Positions 1-11,388 of a stretch of 36,421 nt of DNA are shown here, in pieces. The DNA is from Branchiostoma floridae (taxonomy: Eukaryota > Chordata > Leptocardii > Amphioxiformes > Branchiostomatidae). The position numbers were made by a program, and so were the translations under genes. Positions within the stretch are counted from its first letter, which is position 1, and every line of letters starts with the position of its first letter. Under the pieces are notes generated by a model. It made no database searches. It was given only the letters and a program-made list of their open reading frames with translations, and was not told where the DNA came from. The DNA lies in NCBI RefSeq assembly GCF_000003815.2, contig NC_049996.1, positions 11,774,854 to 11,811,274 on the forward strand. The letters are read 5' to 3'.

Positions 1-912
1 ACTGAAGCACACAGGCAAAGCGTTCACTTCAGTAGCTGAGTGTGTCAGTCCTTCCATCTATAAATAATTCGTTCAGACACATAAAGCAACAACTTTCCTT
101 GCTGTTTCTGTTACAAGTATATTTTAAAGGGAGGGAGTGCCGGCCCTTTTCCTGTTCTAAAATGCTTAACACACCTCCTCGAACACGGGACCCCAATTTT
201 ACTTCCTTTCCGAAAAATGGGTGCAGCCCCGCCTAATATTGAACCATTAACTCTTTCATGCCCCAACCAAACCCCTTATCTTGGATCTTCAAAGGTAAAC
301 AACCCCAATCTCTTGGGGCGATTGTCATATTTAAACATAGGTTATACGATATGATGATTCCACGACTAACAAGTCTGCCTAGTATTCCTTTGAAGTGGTC
401 CCCGGTGCGAGAAAGGCCTTGAAAGGACGCCGGTGCCGTGTATGCAAATAAAGCCAACATGTTGACATTTGATTGTTGCTATTAATATGTATCATGGTGT
501 AGGTATCCTTTGATCGCGGTTCTTTGATCTTTGGATTACTTTTTTAGAATCATTTCAAGACTGTGCCACTTTCTGTGTGTAAACTCGCAGTGGCTACTGT
601 AATGATAGCATTTCCCTAGGTCGAGATTTATTCTATTTTACTTTTTATTTTATTCTAGCTATTCACATTTCTTTAATGATTATTAGACACATCTGTCGTC
701 TGCTCAATGAAACATAAAACAAATAACAGTCAAAGTCAACAAAGGGAACTAATGAACACAACGTTGAAATATAACAGAGGTTGATATCAAAATAAACTAA
801 ATCAACATCAAAATAGATCGAGATTTCAACAAAATGGTTTGAAAAATCACCGAAATTGTCAAAAATCACTGACAGATTAATGATGTGTCTGTGTGGTGTG
901 AACGAGACCTAC
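1..912. other. Intronic/unassigned sequence left of the ankyrin-gene exon
   Basis: No coding exon is recognisable on either strand. Because the ankyrin-type gene is read on the minus strand and its first coding exon ends in a donor at 912-911, this stretch is presumably the start of its first intron. The ankyrin-repeat exon that should follow is not visible here, so it lies beyond the left edge. Confidence 0.5.
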
Positions 913-1233
913 CTTTCCGGTCTTGTCTATTTGATTGACATCCTCCTCAGACAGTCCTTGTTGCATGAGCATGCGTAGTCCCTTTGGGTTGCACCGTACA
1001 CACGCCTCTAGAAACGACCTCGGCAAACGGGATTTCGAGCCGTAAGCCGTTCTACGGGTTTCCGCTCCGATTTTCTGAACACTTCCTGCCGAAGACCATT
1101 TTAGTTTATCCCGCCTCTGCTCGGCCTTGTCTACTTGTACGTCCAAGATGGGTAATTTTTCAACCGTTTGCACTGAGGCCTGTTGCTCTACAAGTTGAAC
1201 CTCTACATCTTCGGGGAAGACCTCTTCTTCCAT
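913..1233 (-). CDS. ANKRD33-like: ANKRD33/ANKRD33B-like ankyrin-repeat protein, first coding exon (partial gene)
   Basis: Minus-strand exon of 107 codons. It starts at the first in-frame ATG (1233-1231, context AAAATGG) and ends in ...KTGK directly before a consensus donor (gtaggt, 912 downward). Residues 1-70 are acidic then basic and of low complexity. Residues 73-107 (FLEACVRCNPKGLRMLM, then QQGLSEEDVNQIDKTGK) fit the cap and first helix pair of the ankyrin array in ANKRD33/ANKRD33B, where the same L..AC..N...LR.L...G.S.E pattern is followed by a D.xG turn. In vertebrates ANKRD33 is a photoreceptor-associated transcriptional cofactor; that function is knowledge of the family, not shown here. 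An in-frame stop lies just upstream of the open frame (near 1302), so the start is either this ATG or an unseen upstream exon. The remaining ankyrin exons lie off the left edge. Any other ankyrin protein is the main alternative. Confidence 0.6.
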
Positions 1234-3155
1234 TTTGGAGAAAGTCACACGAGCTTTAACGTGATTAGTCTTTAGTAGACAATCCCAGCTTGGCACATGT
1301 CACAAAACCTGGGGCGCGCGAAAGCTCTTTATTACCTTAGCTGCAGCTGGGCGTAGAGCCGCCGTCAGTCTGCCCAACGTTTCCGTCCATGTATCCCACA
1401 CTAGGAAAGTGGCGTGCTCCCTAAAACCAGTCTCTCGGCCACAGCATGACAGTCCTCCACCTACTATAAACACAGAAGCGCAAATGAGAAACGACAGGAA
1501 GCGCTTCCTCCGAATCTGCCGTGCTCGAGCACCGTGATGACTCTCGTGCGGCGCCCTGGTATAATGAACAGCAAGACTGCACGCTTTGCCGGCTGTGTTG
1601 GCAATGACGTCCGTTACTAGGCAAATCAAGCTCAACTAGGGCGGGCTCTGACGCAAATCAACCCGCCCGTGCGCCTTTTACTCTCTGCTAAGCACAGCGT
1701 ACATCGCGGAAAGAAGTGTTTGTTTTAATCCAACGGAAGTTAAATCGAATCTTATAAGGAATTAGTAGTTAAGGTTTCCTAATTCGATAAACCACTTAAC
1801 AATACCAACGTATCTCGTACGCAAGGTTTCATAAAAAATGATGAGGGTAGTTGTCCGATTTTTCGAGACGGCGTGTTCAGTTAAGAGCCCGTGAATCGCT
1901 GTATTTTCTTTGGAGTTTAGGTCCAGGTCTCTGCCATCGAAGGACCTAGGACAAAAGCCAACCGACCCGAGAAAAAACAACTTTCGACTCCAGCTTACAT
2001 AAAATCCCAATCTGCCGACTCATTTTTTCAGGACGGTAATATGAGATACAATATTAATTTTCCTATGCCTAAGTAGCGAAGCAGCTGAGATAAGCGCTAT
2101 ATCCAGGCTCATGATTGTTAATTTAAACCTTGAAAAAATCTGAAAAAAAACGAGGATTTTGAATCTAAATTGGAGGGGTCTGGCGACAATATGGCACAAA
2201 GGGTCCACGCTGCATTAATATAGTAGATCAAACGCAAAAGGTAACATAATTGACTGGAAGACAGAATGAGATACTCGGGGGCAATAAAAATGTGCCAAAA
2301 TAACATTTAAACCATTGCAACAACAAGACAACCTTAGATATAATAATGCCTTAAAGCCGTAAGTTGAATCTTATAGATAATTTTGCGTTCAACTATCATA
2401 GATACTAGTAGGTAGACACAACATACAACCCCATCATCTCCACTTAATTCCTTCCGCTTTGCCTACTGTATCCTCTTCGCCCCCTCAAAAAAATTGCTCC
2501 CGGTGGTCGTTCCTTTTCGCCATCGCTGCACGTCTACTTGGCCCCTGTCCAATTTTGGGTCCCCGATGGACACCCTCAGCTGACACTGCTCGAAGTCGAC
2601 ACGAAAACCATGTAGGAAGTAACAATAACGGTTGTGCCAAGAAATCCTAAGTAGCTACGCTACACATAGAGCTTGGACCGGGACCGAAAAAGGTTTATGC
2701 CGGCTCATTCCCGACGTAAAGGTCACTCGGTAGGTATCGTACATGTCAATTAGCTTTTGACCTCTGAACATCCCACGTGTACAAAAGGATCCATTATTTC
2801 AGCTCTTCTCCAGCCATTTACGCTCTCAGTGAAGTTACTGAAGAGCACTCTCAGTTTTTGCAGGCACACTCAGCACACAGTACATCATAGGTCTAGTGTA
2901 AGATGTCCACACGAGTGGAAGTAGGCAGTACTTCAATGGCTTTGAAAAGGCTATCCACCGACACGGTAACAGCTCTATTTTAAGCACCAAGGAGAGCGTG
3001 TGATTCAATTGGAAGGGGTGCATTGAACATTTGCACGTTCGTTTGAAGTTACGTAACTTCAAACGTATGTGGAAATGTTAGATATCAATGCATATCCGGT
3101 TTGGCAATGTGGCCATTAGAATCTGGCAGGATCTTCTAAGAAGTATTCTTTTTAT
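1234..3155. other. Upstream flank of the ankyrin gene; no gene seen
   Basis: The part at about 1000-1700 is visibly richer in CpG than the AT-rich surroundings, which would suit a promoter or 5' region of the minus-strand ankyrin gene. No TATA box or convincing 5' exon could be fixed. Open frames on the minus strand at 1300-1635 lack an ATG and look like chance. From 1740 to 3155 I see only unremarkable AT-rich sequence. Confidence 0.4.
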
Positions 3156-3313
3156 GAAGCTTCCAGAAAGTCACTGTCTGGAGCTTCCAGATAGTTCTCT
3201 GACTGGAGAAAGATCTGATTGGAGCCTTCAAATGTCCTCTGATTGGAGCTTCCAGAAATGTCTCTAACTTGAGCTTGCAGAAAGGCCTATTACTGGAAGC
3301 TTCTAGAAAGCCT
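3156..3313. repeat. Degenerate ~25-bp tandem repeat
   Basis: About seven diverged copies of a unit close to GAGCTTCCAGAAAGTCTCTG, interspersed with (C)TGATTG, run head to tail. Units differ by substitutions and short deletions, so this is an old minisatellite. It has no coding meaning that I can see. Confidence 0.6.
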
Positions 3314-3912
3314 TGATATTACATTGCAGTCACAACCAGGTTAAATAAACTGTATTTCACTTCGATCTCGGGTGTAAAAGTTCTACCAAACTGATGACTG
3401 TATGAAATCCGTGTGGACTTTACGTTAACAGAATAAATCACGCCTACGTGACCTCCAGCACGGACAGCAGGAACACTATGAAAACCACTGATTGATTCAC
3501 ATGGCTATGGACCTGTGAGAGGGGAGAAGGGAATTCCTAATCAAAGTCAATTACTGCCTTTGATGCATGGGCTTCAGACTTCCCGGCGTCGTACATTCCA
3601 TGGATTTACAATTAGTCTGCAGGGGTTTTATTATCTTATAAATGAAAGTCCGTAGAGACAAGTAATTGCCGCGAAATTAATTTTTGCAAAGTCGTATGTA
3701 CTTTATGGATATGGTTTTGATACCCTAAACTAATACTATTTTGTTGTGTTTTATTTTTCAAGCGACTGCAATCTTATAAATGGGTTATGACGCTGTTATG
3801 AATACAATGACTACAGCAATTTATAAACCAAGGAAAACATTAAGCGTATTTGATATAAATTATTTGCATGGTAGAGAACTTGATCTAACAGAATCGCCGG
3901 TTCTACCGGAAG

Positions 3913-4058
3913 AGATCCCGATCGGAGTCTGAGATCGCGATCAGGATGCAAGGGCGGTGTTCCATTTATAGATCCTAAATTTCAAGTCAACCCCCTGTTC
4001 TGAAATGACATAAACTGAAGTTGCAAAGTTCTGAGTCTTCTGACACCGATCGGGATCT
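3913..4058. repeat. Short inverted-repeat (fold-back) element
   Basis: AGATCCCGATCGG at 3913-3925 is perfectly inverted at 4046-4058. Less perfect matches flank it, such as ACCGGAAGA-type sequence on both sides. The spacing of about 120 bp and unique-looking interior fit a small non-autonomous element, but no target-site duplication was established. Confidence 0.4.
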
Positions 4059-5891
4059 AAGGATACCGGAAGAATCTTACAATATCTCTCCCCTATTAGC
4101 ATATATATTGAAACATTTGGAGCAAAGTTAAATCTAAAAACCTAGCTGTTTTGTAAAAGTATTGGCTTTACGGGTATTGTTCGGTTAAAATGTCATGTCA
4201 CTTTCTGAATTTAACGATCAACTCAACGCAAAAAGACGAACTAATGTTTAATGTTTTGGGGCGCAATCAGTTTCGGCGGAGGGGTGTTAAAAATGATGCG
4301 AACGTTGGTGATTGAACCCTTGTCTAGAAGCAGGGACCCGGCGTTCCAAAGAGCAGTCCACAGTGCGCATGTTGAATCAAAATTAGGTCCATCATGTCCG
4401 GAGTACCTAATCGCTCACGCGTTATATCGATCTCGAAATGACTTCATTTCGTAACATCTACTTCATGAAAGGTTCAGTTTCTTTCCTCGTGTGAAACAAA
4501 GGAACATTTGAGCATGCTTTATGATATGTTTAAAGATTGGGGTTTTGTGTAGTGATCCCAAAGAGAAGACTTTGTTTCAAATGCAGGTCTGGCGAAAAAC
4601 GTTATTGATGATGATGTAACGTTAGACCTACGTAATATTTCCAACATAACATGATTTGATAGTTGATTTCGTAGTTAAATCGGTGAAGCCATGGCTATAA
4701 TTTCCTTTTTGGATGCCCACGATGGTCATGTAACATGTTTCCAACAGAACACAGAACAGAAGACAGTGCATTTGCAATCCTAACAGATATTACTTCTTTA
4801 TTAATGCACAGAACTTTCAGTAACCCTTATAGGTATGCATAAAGCACTTTTCATCTTGAGAATGGAATCGACAGGAAACTATATGCATGTAAGCCACGTA
4901 TTACATCAACGTAGAGTCATCACTCTGGATTTAGTTCTGAAATCTACACAATCTATCAAAGTCGTGCTTCCGCCTAAAGATATTCACGTGTACAAGGGCA
5001 TTTGGAATGTCTAGCAAGACCACAATATGCCCAGCGCAGTACCAAGGTCAGCCACCAGGGAGCCCAAACATGACACCAACCCACAAGCCAAATATCATCA
5101 CAATCTATCCAGCTGTTCTTACTTTATTCTTGCGGAAACACATAACGCTTGTTCACCTTTATCCACGGGGTAACCTATATCCGTTGATTAGAAAAATGTT
5201 GCAAAATGTGCCAGTTTCAAACTACCGTCCATCAACTTGATATCCTGATACCCTAATATTTTTTATACAATGGATATAGCGGTTATCCTGCGAATAAAGG
5301 TGAACTAGTGTTACATACAAACAGAGACAAACGTAGCCCCAAACTATAACCTCCATTTAACTTCTATTGAATGCCGCATTGCGGAAACGTTATATAACAT
5401 CCATGCTATCACCTACCAGTATCTGATGTATGGAGGGGTATTGGAATCGGATCCCGCGTTGACGTGCTGACAAGCCGCCGGCTCAGAGGTGCAAATGACT
5501 GGCTGCCCCGTGAAAGCCTTGGGCAACATTCGGGATGACAGTTCACTTACGCGCGGCTGATAAGGTTAAGTACGATGCGGTATGTACCACGCGCCTACCG
5601 AGAAGGATATACGGATAGGCGAGGCACTGGGCGGTCAGTAACCCAGACGAAATAAAACTTTGGCAGCCTGAGGCCCAATAAGTCTCTCCGCCAGCGATGA
5701 ATGGGAGGCCATACAAACTGGCTGGTGAATTGTTTCTATTCATGAAGAATCTACTGTCAATATGAGCTAAACAGTTTTGCACTCTAGCAAAATATCAGGG
5801 CCGTACGCATGCTTTAAGCTTTGTTTAAGGAAATAATTTCATGCAGTGTCAGTCACAATTTTTTTTACGATGGTACAAAGTGGTACTCCCC
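4059..5891. other. Intergenic; no gene seen
   Basis: No exon or RNA gene is supported. The part at about 5440-5720 is noticeably more GC- and CpG-rich than the sequence on either side, and one minus-strand frame (5543-5782) stays open, but its translation matches no family I know and has no splice or start support. Confidence 0.4.
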
Positions 5892-6124
5892 AAGCAGAGG
5901 TTAGGATCTGGCTGTTTTCCTTGACGTTTGTAGGCGTTTTTTCATCGGGTTTTGTTTTATATATTCTACCGTTTTTTGATGTCCCGTGGCCTGTAGGGCA
6001 TTGATAGTTCCGTGTGCCTGCAGAGGTTAGGCCGCAAGGAGAAAACGGTAGAAAAAAGAAAGCCCGATAAAATAAGTAAACGCCTAAAAACGTAACAAAA
6101 ACAGCCAAAGCCTAGCCTCTGCTT
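5892..6124. mobile_element. Fold-back MITE-like element
   Basis: AAGCAGAGGTTAGG at the left end is mirrored by CCTAGCCTCTGCTT at the right end. The two arms stay alignable for roughly 90 bp each; shared pieces include the ggctgttt, taggcgttt, atcggg and ctaccgtttt blocks. The arms carry mismatches and small gaps, so the copy is old. No transposase is encoded. Confidence 0.55.
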
Positions 6125-7904
6125 GCAGAGTAGCAAAGAGTAGCTATGATTCCACTAATAAGGACTGAACCCAATTTAAATCCAGCAGCCAAGTTTGTAA
6201 ACCAGCCGTTCACGATACGCGTCTGGAATCACCGATGGGCGCCTCGCATCTCAAGCACTCCCTCAACACGCCTTATATCATCCAGCAGTGACAAGTTCAT
6301 TAACTCTTCCCCATTCCCAAACGGACGCTCTAGAGTCTAATACATCAAAAGCAGGCCCTCACATAGAACCTAGTGACCCTCGCGCAAAATTTCAATTTCG
6401 CACGGGGGAAGCTCCACGCCTGGGGCAGTTGACGTCTTGCAATTTACTCAAGTGTCGTCGTGATCCCGGCATTGGGAAATAATAATTGAAGCTATCAATA
6501 TTGTTGAAGTAATTTGTTCTGTGCCGTTGTCCCCCTTGACCTGGTATCGTAAAGAATGTGCTATCTTCTGGCAAGGACGCTGAGGGTCAAGGAAGAACTT
6601 TCAGGAATGAATTGCTTATTGAAAAAGGCGCAGTATATCGTGCTTGGCGCTTGCCATAAGCTATGCCTTTTCAGGACTTTGATGAATAAGTCAATGGGTG
6701 AGCTATAGAATTCAAACAAAGACGAACAATCATCTTGTACATAATTATGACAAACGAAATAAAATCCTTTCAGTACATGGATATCATCTTATTGATTATC
6801 ATAGACCAGTATTATTCAATGGATTTAAATGGCAAGTTCATGTATATATTGACATGTGTTAGCGTTAAAAATCCAAGCAATAACATTAAAATCGCATTCT
6901 CATCCCATGCACACTATATTGTCTTTACGGTAGTCATCAAATAGCGTAAGTAGACGTAAATTTAGAATATATAGATGCTATTTCGCTTTTAATTTATAAA
7001 TCTCATTTTCCTTCTTTGTTAAGTATACAATTATGCATACCACTGCTGTGCTATGTATGCAATAAGCCTTCGAAGCTTCGGGCATGAACTTATGATAAAG
7101 TTATTATCATTATGTAAGTTAGATTAGTCATGCAGAATGATTGTTATGTAGCAGAAGATACCGTGTGGTGTACTCTGTACATTTGTACAGTTATGTTTTA
7201 CCTATCAAAAATTCTGTTAGGACCTTTTTCAATTTTTGCAGATCCTCCAATCGTTGTTCTGGATAGACAAGTGGATTACCCGTCGTCAAGATAAAATGAA
7301 CACCGTTTCCCTTGTGCATTATCTTAGCATGTGATCTGCACAGACTTCAAAACATCTTGTGTCACGACAACACTGTAACAGAAAGGTTATTAGAAAATAG
7401 AATACCTGTTGGCAGTGGTTAGTCCCACCAGCGGAAAGGGAGCCACTCTATTTTGAGGGGTAATTTTGTTCATTTTGACGGTGGATCTGACTCACCGTCC
7501 GTCTGATTCCCATTTCCAGCCGCCTGATAGAACGAGCTGGCGCGTATCATTCCCTGTCAAATCGTTAAATTACCTCCGACTTTGGGGATGGTTTAACTTG
7601 TTATCGTCGCGGCAGACTGTTGTTATTGCCTCCATGAAAAATCGAGATATTATTCTGTGTGTCTGTTTGTGTGTGTCTGTATGATTGTGTGTACACGTGT
7701 GTTTTATTATGCTTCCGTACGTTTGTAGTGAGCATCCATTAATAATCTCTGGTTGGATTGTTATAATATTTTTCTGTGAGTAAATCTTGGGGAGACGAAT
7801 GAAGACAAGGTCGATTCAGTAGCTGTCTCTGGTACTGCAGCAGAACTTCTGTTTTCGTATCTTTTGCCAGTCCTGGGCATTCTAAGGTGTTGATGTTTTG
7901 AAGA

Positions 7905-7919
7905 CCCCCCCCCCCCCCC
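7905..7919. repeat. Homopolymer C tract
   Basis: A run of 15 C residues. The length is likely to be unreliable in the assembly and polymorphic in the population. Confidence 0.9.
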
Positions 7920-8117
7920 ATAAAAACCAGCCGCGTTCGAAGGAGGCTACGCTGTGTCACCCTTTACGGTAATGCATTATTATAATCTAGTAACTGAGTA
8001 AAAATACCAAACCATAAGCCCATGTGAAATGCATAACGTGAACATGACTGCAGAAGATCAAGGTCAGTTTTTGTCACAAATCAAAGAATTAAGGATAAAA
8101 ATCGGCAATGAACTATC

Positions 8118-8145
8118 CACACACATACATACATACACACACACC
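8118..8145. repeat. CA/CATA microsatellite
   Basis: Short run of cacacacatacatacatacacacacacc. Confidence 0.8.
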
Positions 8146-9683
8146 AAAAATTATTTTAAAATCGGCCCTAGATTTATGATAATCGTCCCATTTTCCCGGG
8201 GGCACTGTTTTCAAACATAAAGGTTTCAATGGAATGATTACCAGGGATCAAAGTCAAGCTTTGCCCTAAGCATTCTTAAAGCATGAAAAGCCTTCGATAG
8301 ACCATTGCTGCATACATCACAGCTGCCATTGTTCCCCCCACACAAGGTCACAGTGACACCATTAACAGGTAATAAAGGGAATGATTGATACTATTAGCAG
8401 GATGAGTAGTATACTATTAGCCGGATGAGTACTACAGAGGTGACACTAATGGTGACATGGTTTTCTCGTTCACATCCAAGGTTAGGTCTAATGGAGAAGG
8501 GTCAAAGCGGTCACAGCTTAGTTCCATGCTTTCTTTGCACTTGCAAGAAAACAAACGTTCACGGTTTCTCAGTGCTTTCTTAATGGTATCTTGAAACTTG
8601 AGAATATCACGTTGGGTTCAGCATTAGAAGCGCTGTTATTGCGGTCACTGACATTGATGCACTTTGCCTCACACAACCGAATAGGTATTTTGGTTTCCCT
8701 CGATACGCAAAGAAAATGGCTAGATCACAGTGTATAGTGATGAGGACATTGTTAGTCATTGAATGAATGGACGATGAACGTATATAGTGGATTACTTGAC
8801 TGGATATAAGAAATTTCTAGTGTGGTGCGTGTAATGAGGCTTGCTTGTCTCGGCGTTCATTCGCACTGGTGGTTGTTACCTCCGTAAATATGAAGATATT
8901 GTTTCGGTGTGTCCGTTTATATTTACAAATGCTTCATCTAGGCATGTCTTACCACAGAATGACAATAAGTGAAGGGTAAGATAGCAGAATTGCAGGAATG
9001 ACAGGAAGTTCAGAGTTGGTAGAGTTAGTTAATTGTCAGCCCAGACGGACATTCCAGGTCGTGGGGTCAACGCTGCTGATACGCGAAGAGATATCATTTC
9101 TTATCATTCATGCTAAAACATCTGTGATGATCCTAAGTTGGTAGCCCCATTTTGAAATTTGACCGCGACTACGCTAAGGCCAACTTTCTCCTCCAAGTTT
9201 AATTTGTTCAACGGCTGAATGAGCAACAGGCGTGCAGTGCATATTCACACAGTCCGGACACGTAACGGGTTCGTTTTATAAAGATTCGGCGTACTCGTAT
9301 TTTCCAAAGTGTTGCCGGGTCTAAAATTGAGATGTCCATCAAAAAGAAGGACAATCAATAGTGACCTAATGGGCCATGCCTCTTAGTTGGCTATATAACA
9401 GGATGAGGTCACTGCAGTTCGGTCACACAGAAAATACGAGAGCAATCAGGGAATGCACTGCGGCGTGTCGTGATGGTCAGTGTGCTATAACGTTATCGTT
9501 ACCACTTATTGCATCTACCATGTGCGTCGTATAAAGCGTGCACCTTTTAATTAAGGCCATGGAAAGCTGAGAATGACCACTATGCTACGCTTTTGGTAGC
9601 ATAGCAGATACAAGAGGAGTAGAGTTCCATGACCGCATATCTTTGCCAATGATTTAACCTTACGATTGATATATTATACACTA

Positions 9684-9810
9684 TACACACACACACACAC
9701 ACGCACACACACACAAACACACACACATGACAAACATACACACAAACACGCGTGCTCGCGCAAACACATACACAAGCACACCGTGATACACACGAACATA
9801 CCCCCACACA
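9684..9810. repeat. CA-rich microsatellite
   Basis: Pure (CA)n at the left grading into interrupted CA/CAAA sequence with CG-containing variants to the right. Read on the minus strand it encodes a spurious Cys/Val open frame, which is not a gene. Confidence 0.9.
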
Positions 9811-11367
9811 GACCAGCGCTACCGATAAGATAACCTTCTTGACGAAGGTAATAAATAAAGGGAATTCCTAGCTACCGACCCTACCAATTTTTCCCGACTG
9901 TAATCTAAGAAAAAACATTGGTTTTCCGTGATCCCATCTCTCTGCTGAAGGCGTTTTGTGTTCCGTTGGTTGACCGAGAAGCAGTTTCTTTTGACCCAAA
10001 GAAGATTAAACCAATCCAAATCTATTACGTTATTCATAGGCACAGACTCAAAGGACTAAAGTTGAAATTTGCTCCGTGACTAGAGGATTCCCCACAGGTG
10101 TTCAGTAGAGAAAGGTTATCATACCGTGAAGGGGAATCGTGTCAAATATGATCAAATATGCACATCACTTGGCGGATACGATTAAGGGCATGCCGTCTCA
10201 AAAGTTCACCTGTAACGCCAAAAGTTTTCACATTTTACGAGACAATTTGTGATCATCGAGTTATCATGGACTATACAAATTTACAGTATACATTTATATA
10301 CGAATCAAACTACGTTTCCTGTTGCCAAGGAGGTTAATTCTTCCTCTTCCGGTAATGTCCAACTGCCGATGAGTCGACAATGATAACCAACTTGTTACAA
10401 AGATGCCGCCATAAGTTGGAGCAGCGACACTTTACGATTTGTGTTACTATTGCAGGCTCAAACAACATGCGGAATATCGCAAAATGTTCCAGTATGACAC
10501 TGTATGTTCATATTCGCTTGGAACTGTTCAACACATTTCACCATTGCCTAATTGTTATGTGCAGATGGAGAACACTCATTTTCATAAACAAAAAGGACTT
10601 AGATATCAGAAACTTTATTTATTTACTATCTATAGATCTCTATATGATGTAGAGATTATGCAATCCATAGGGTCATAGATTTTACGGATAACGTCTGGAG
10701 GAAGTCGGACAGAAGGCGTTTTTATAGTAGTCATGCATCTGACCACTTCCCTAGTAGAATACTGTACTTCCTTCGTGTGTACGTCATAGTCGTTAATATT
10801 CAGAGCCTAACCGGACGTTCTTTCATTGAGATCTTCTGACTTCCAATCAAAACAACGAATGCGTTCGCAATAGCTAGATGATTTAAGGTGATACATTTCT
10901 ACAAAAGTGTAGCCTGTTTGCGTATGCAGTATCTGCCCTGTAATGATATCACCCGTTGTCCTTATCACAAATGAAATCTGTTATAGCATTTAAAACACGT
11001 CTTTTTTAGAGGAGAAAATGCCATTTTTAGGAATATCTTTTCCACAGCGAATAAACTATTGGTTACTGTAACTGTCGTTATGGGATACCTGGGTCAGTTT
11101 GTAACAGAAACGTCATAGTTTTACCTTCAAACATCTGCTTTGAGATCAGCTGATCGCCAAGGAACCCCTGCTTAAGAGATCACGTGACCCATTTGTCAGA
11201 CAGTCCGCTGGGCGGTGAGGTTCTTGGAACTCTACAGGGTCACCAAACAACAACAGGCAGAACCCAGAAGTGCTGACTAGTACTGTTCAACAGTACCGTT
11301 AGATTTTGCGGTAGGGAGTCTGGGCTTCACCTTTTAACTCCAGACGACTCCGCACCGTTAGTTAACC

Positions 11368-11388
11368 ATGGCGGAGGAGACCAGCTCG
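11368..11388 (+). CDS. SLC15A1/2-like: Peptide transporter exon 1
   Basis: Encodes only MAEETSS. ATG in the context accATGG; donor gtaagt follows, phase 0. The 5' UTR must precede it, but its start cannot be fixed. The 1.8-kb intron 1 holds no exon I can support. Confidence 0.85.

Larger units (their letters stand above)
6125..11367. other. Intergenic region upstream of the peptide transporter gene; no gene seen
   Basis: Contains simple repeats (listed separately) and two diverged copies of a short motif family, gttgttattgcctccatg at 7619 and gttgttacctccgtaaat at 8873, each followed by an agatatt..gtgtgtc stretch. A TATA-like CTATATAA lies at 9391 with no gene after it. The last 100 bp before the transporter start show no TATA box. 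Confidence 0.4.

Noticed and set aside
1300-1635. Minus-strand open frame with a hydrophobic segment upstream of the ankyrin exon
   Set aside because: No ATG, no recognisable family, no clear splice link to 913-1233; better explained by high GC content.
4251-4454. MFWGAISFGG start of a small frame resembling the WGAIS block of Tc1-type transposases
   Set aside because: Only about ten residues match, the frame is closed upstream by a stop, and nothing downstream resembles the catalytic domain.
5543-5782. 79-codon minus-strand frame in a GC-rich block
   Set aside because: Unrecognised translation, no splice-site or start support; could be chance in CpG-rich DNA.
9391-9398. CTATATAA with a promoter look
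   Set aside because: No coding exon or donor follows within a reasonable distance.
9580-9807. Cys/Val-rich minus-strand frame
   Set aside because: It is the translation of a CA microsatellite.
10325-10335. AAGGAGGTT read as a bacterial Shine-Dalgarno site
   Set aside because: The sequence is animal DNA; the motif recurs as the end of small palindromic repeats.
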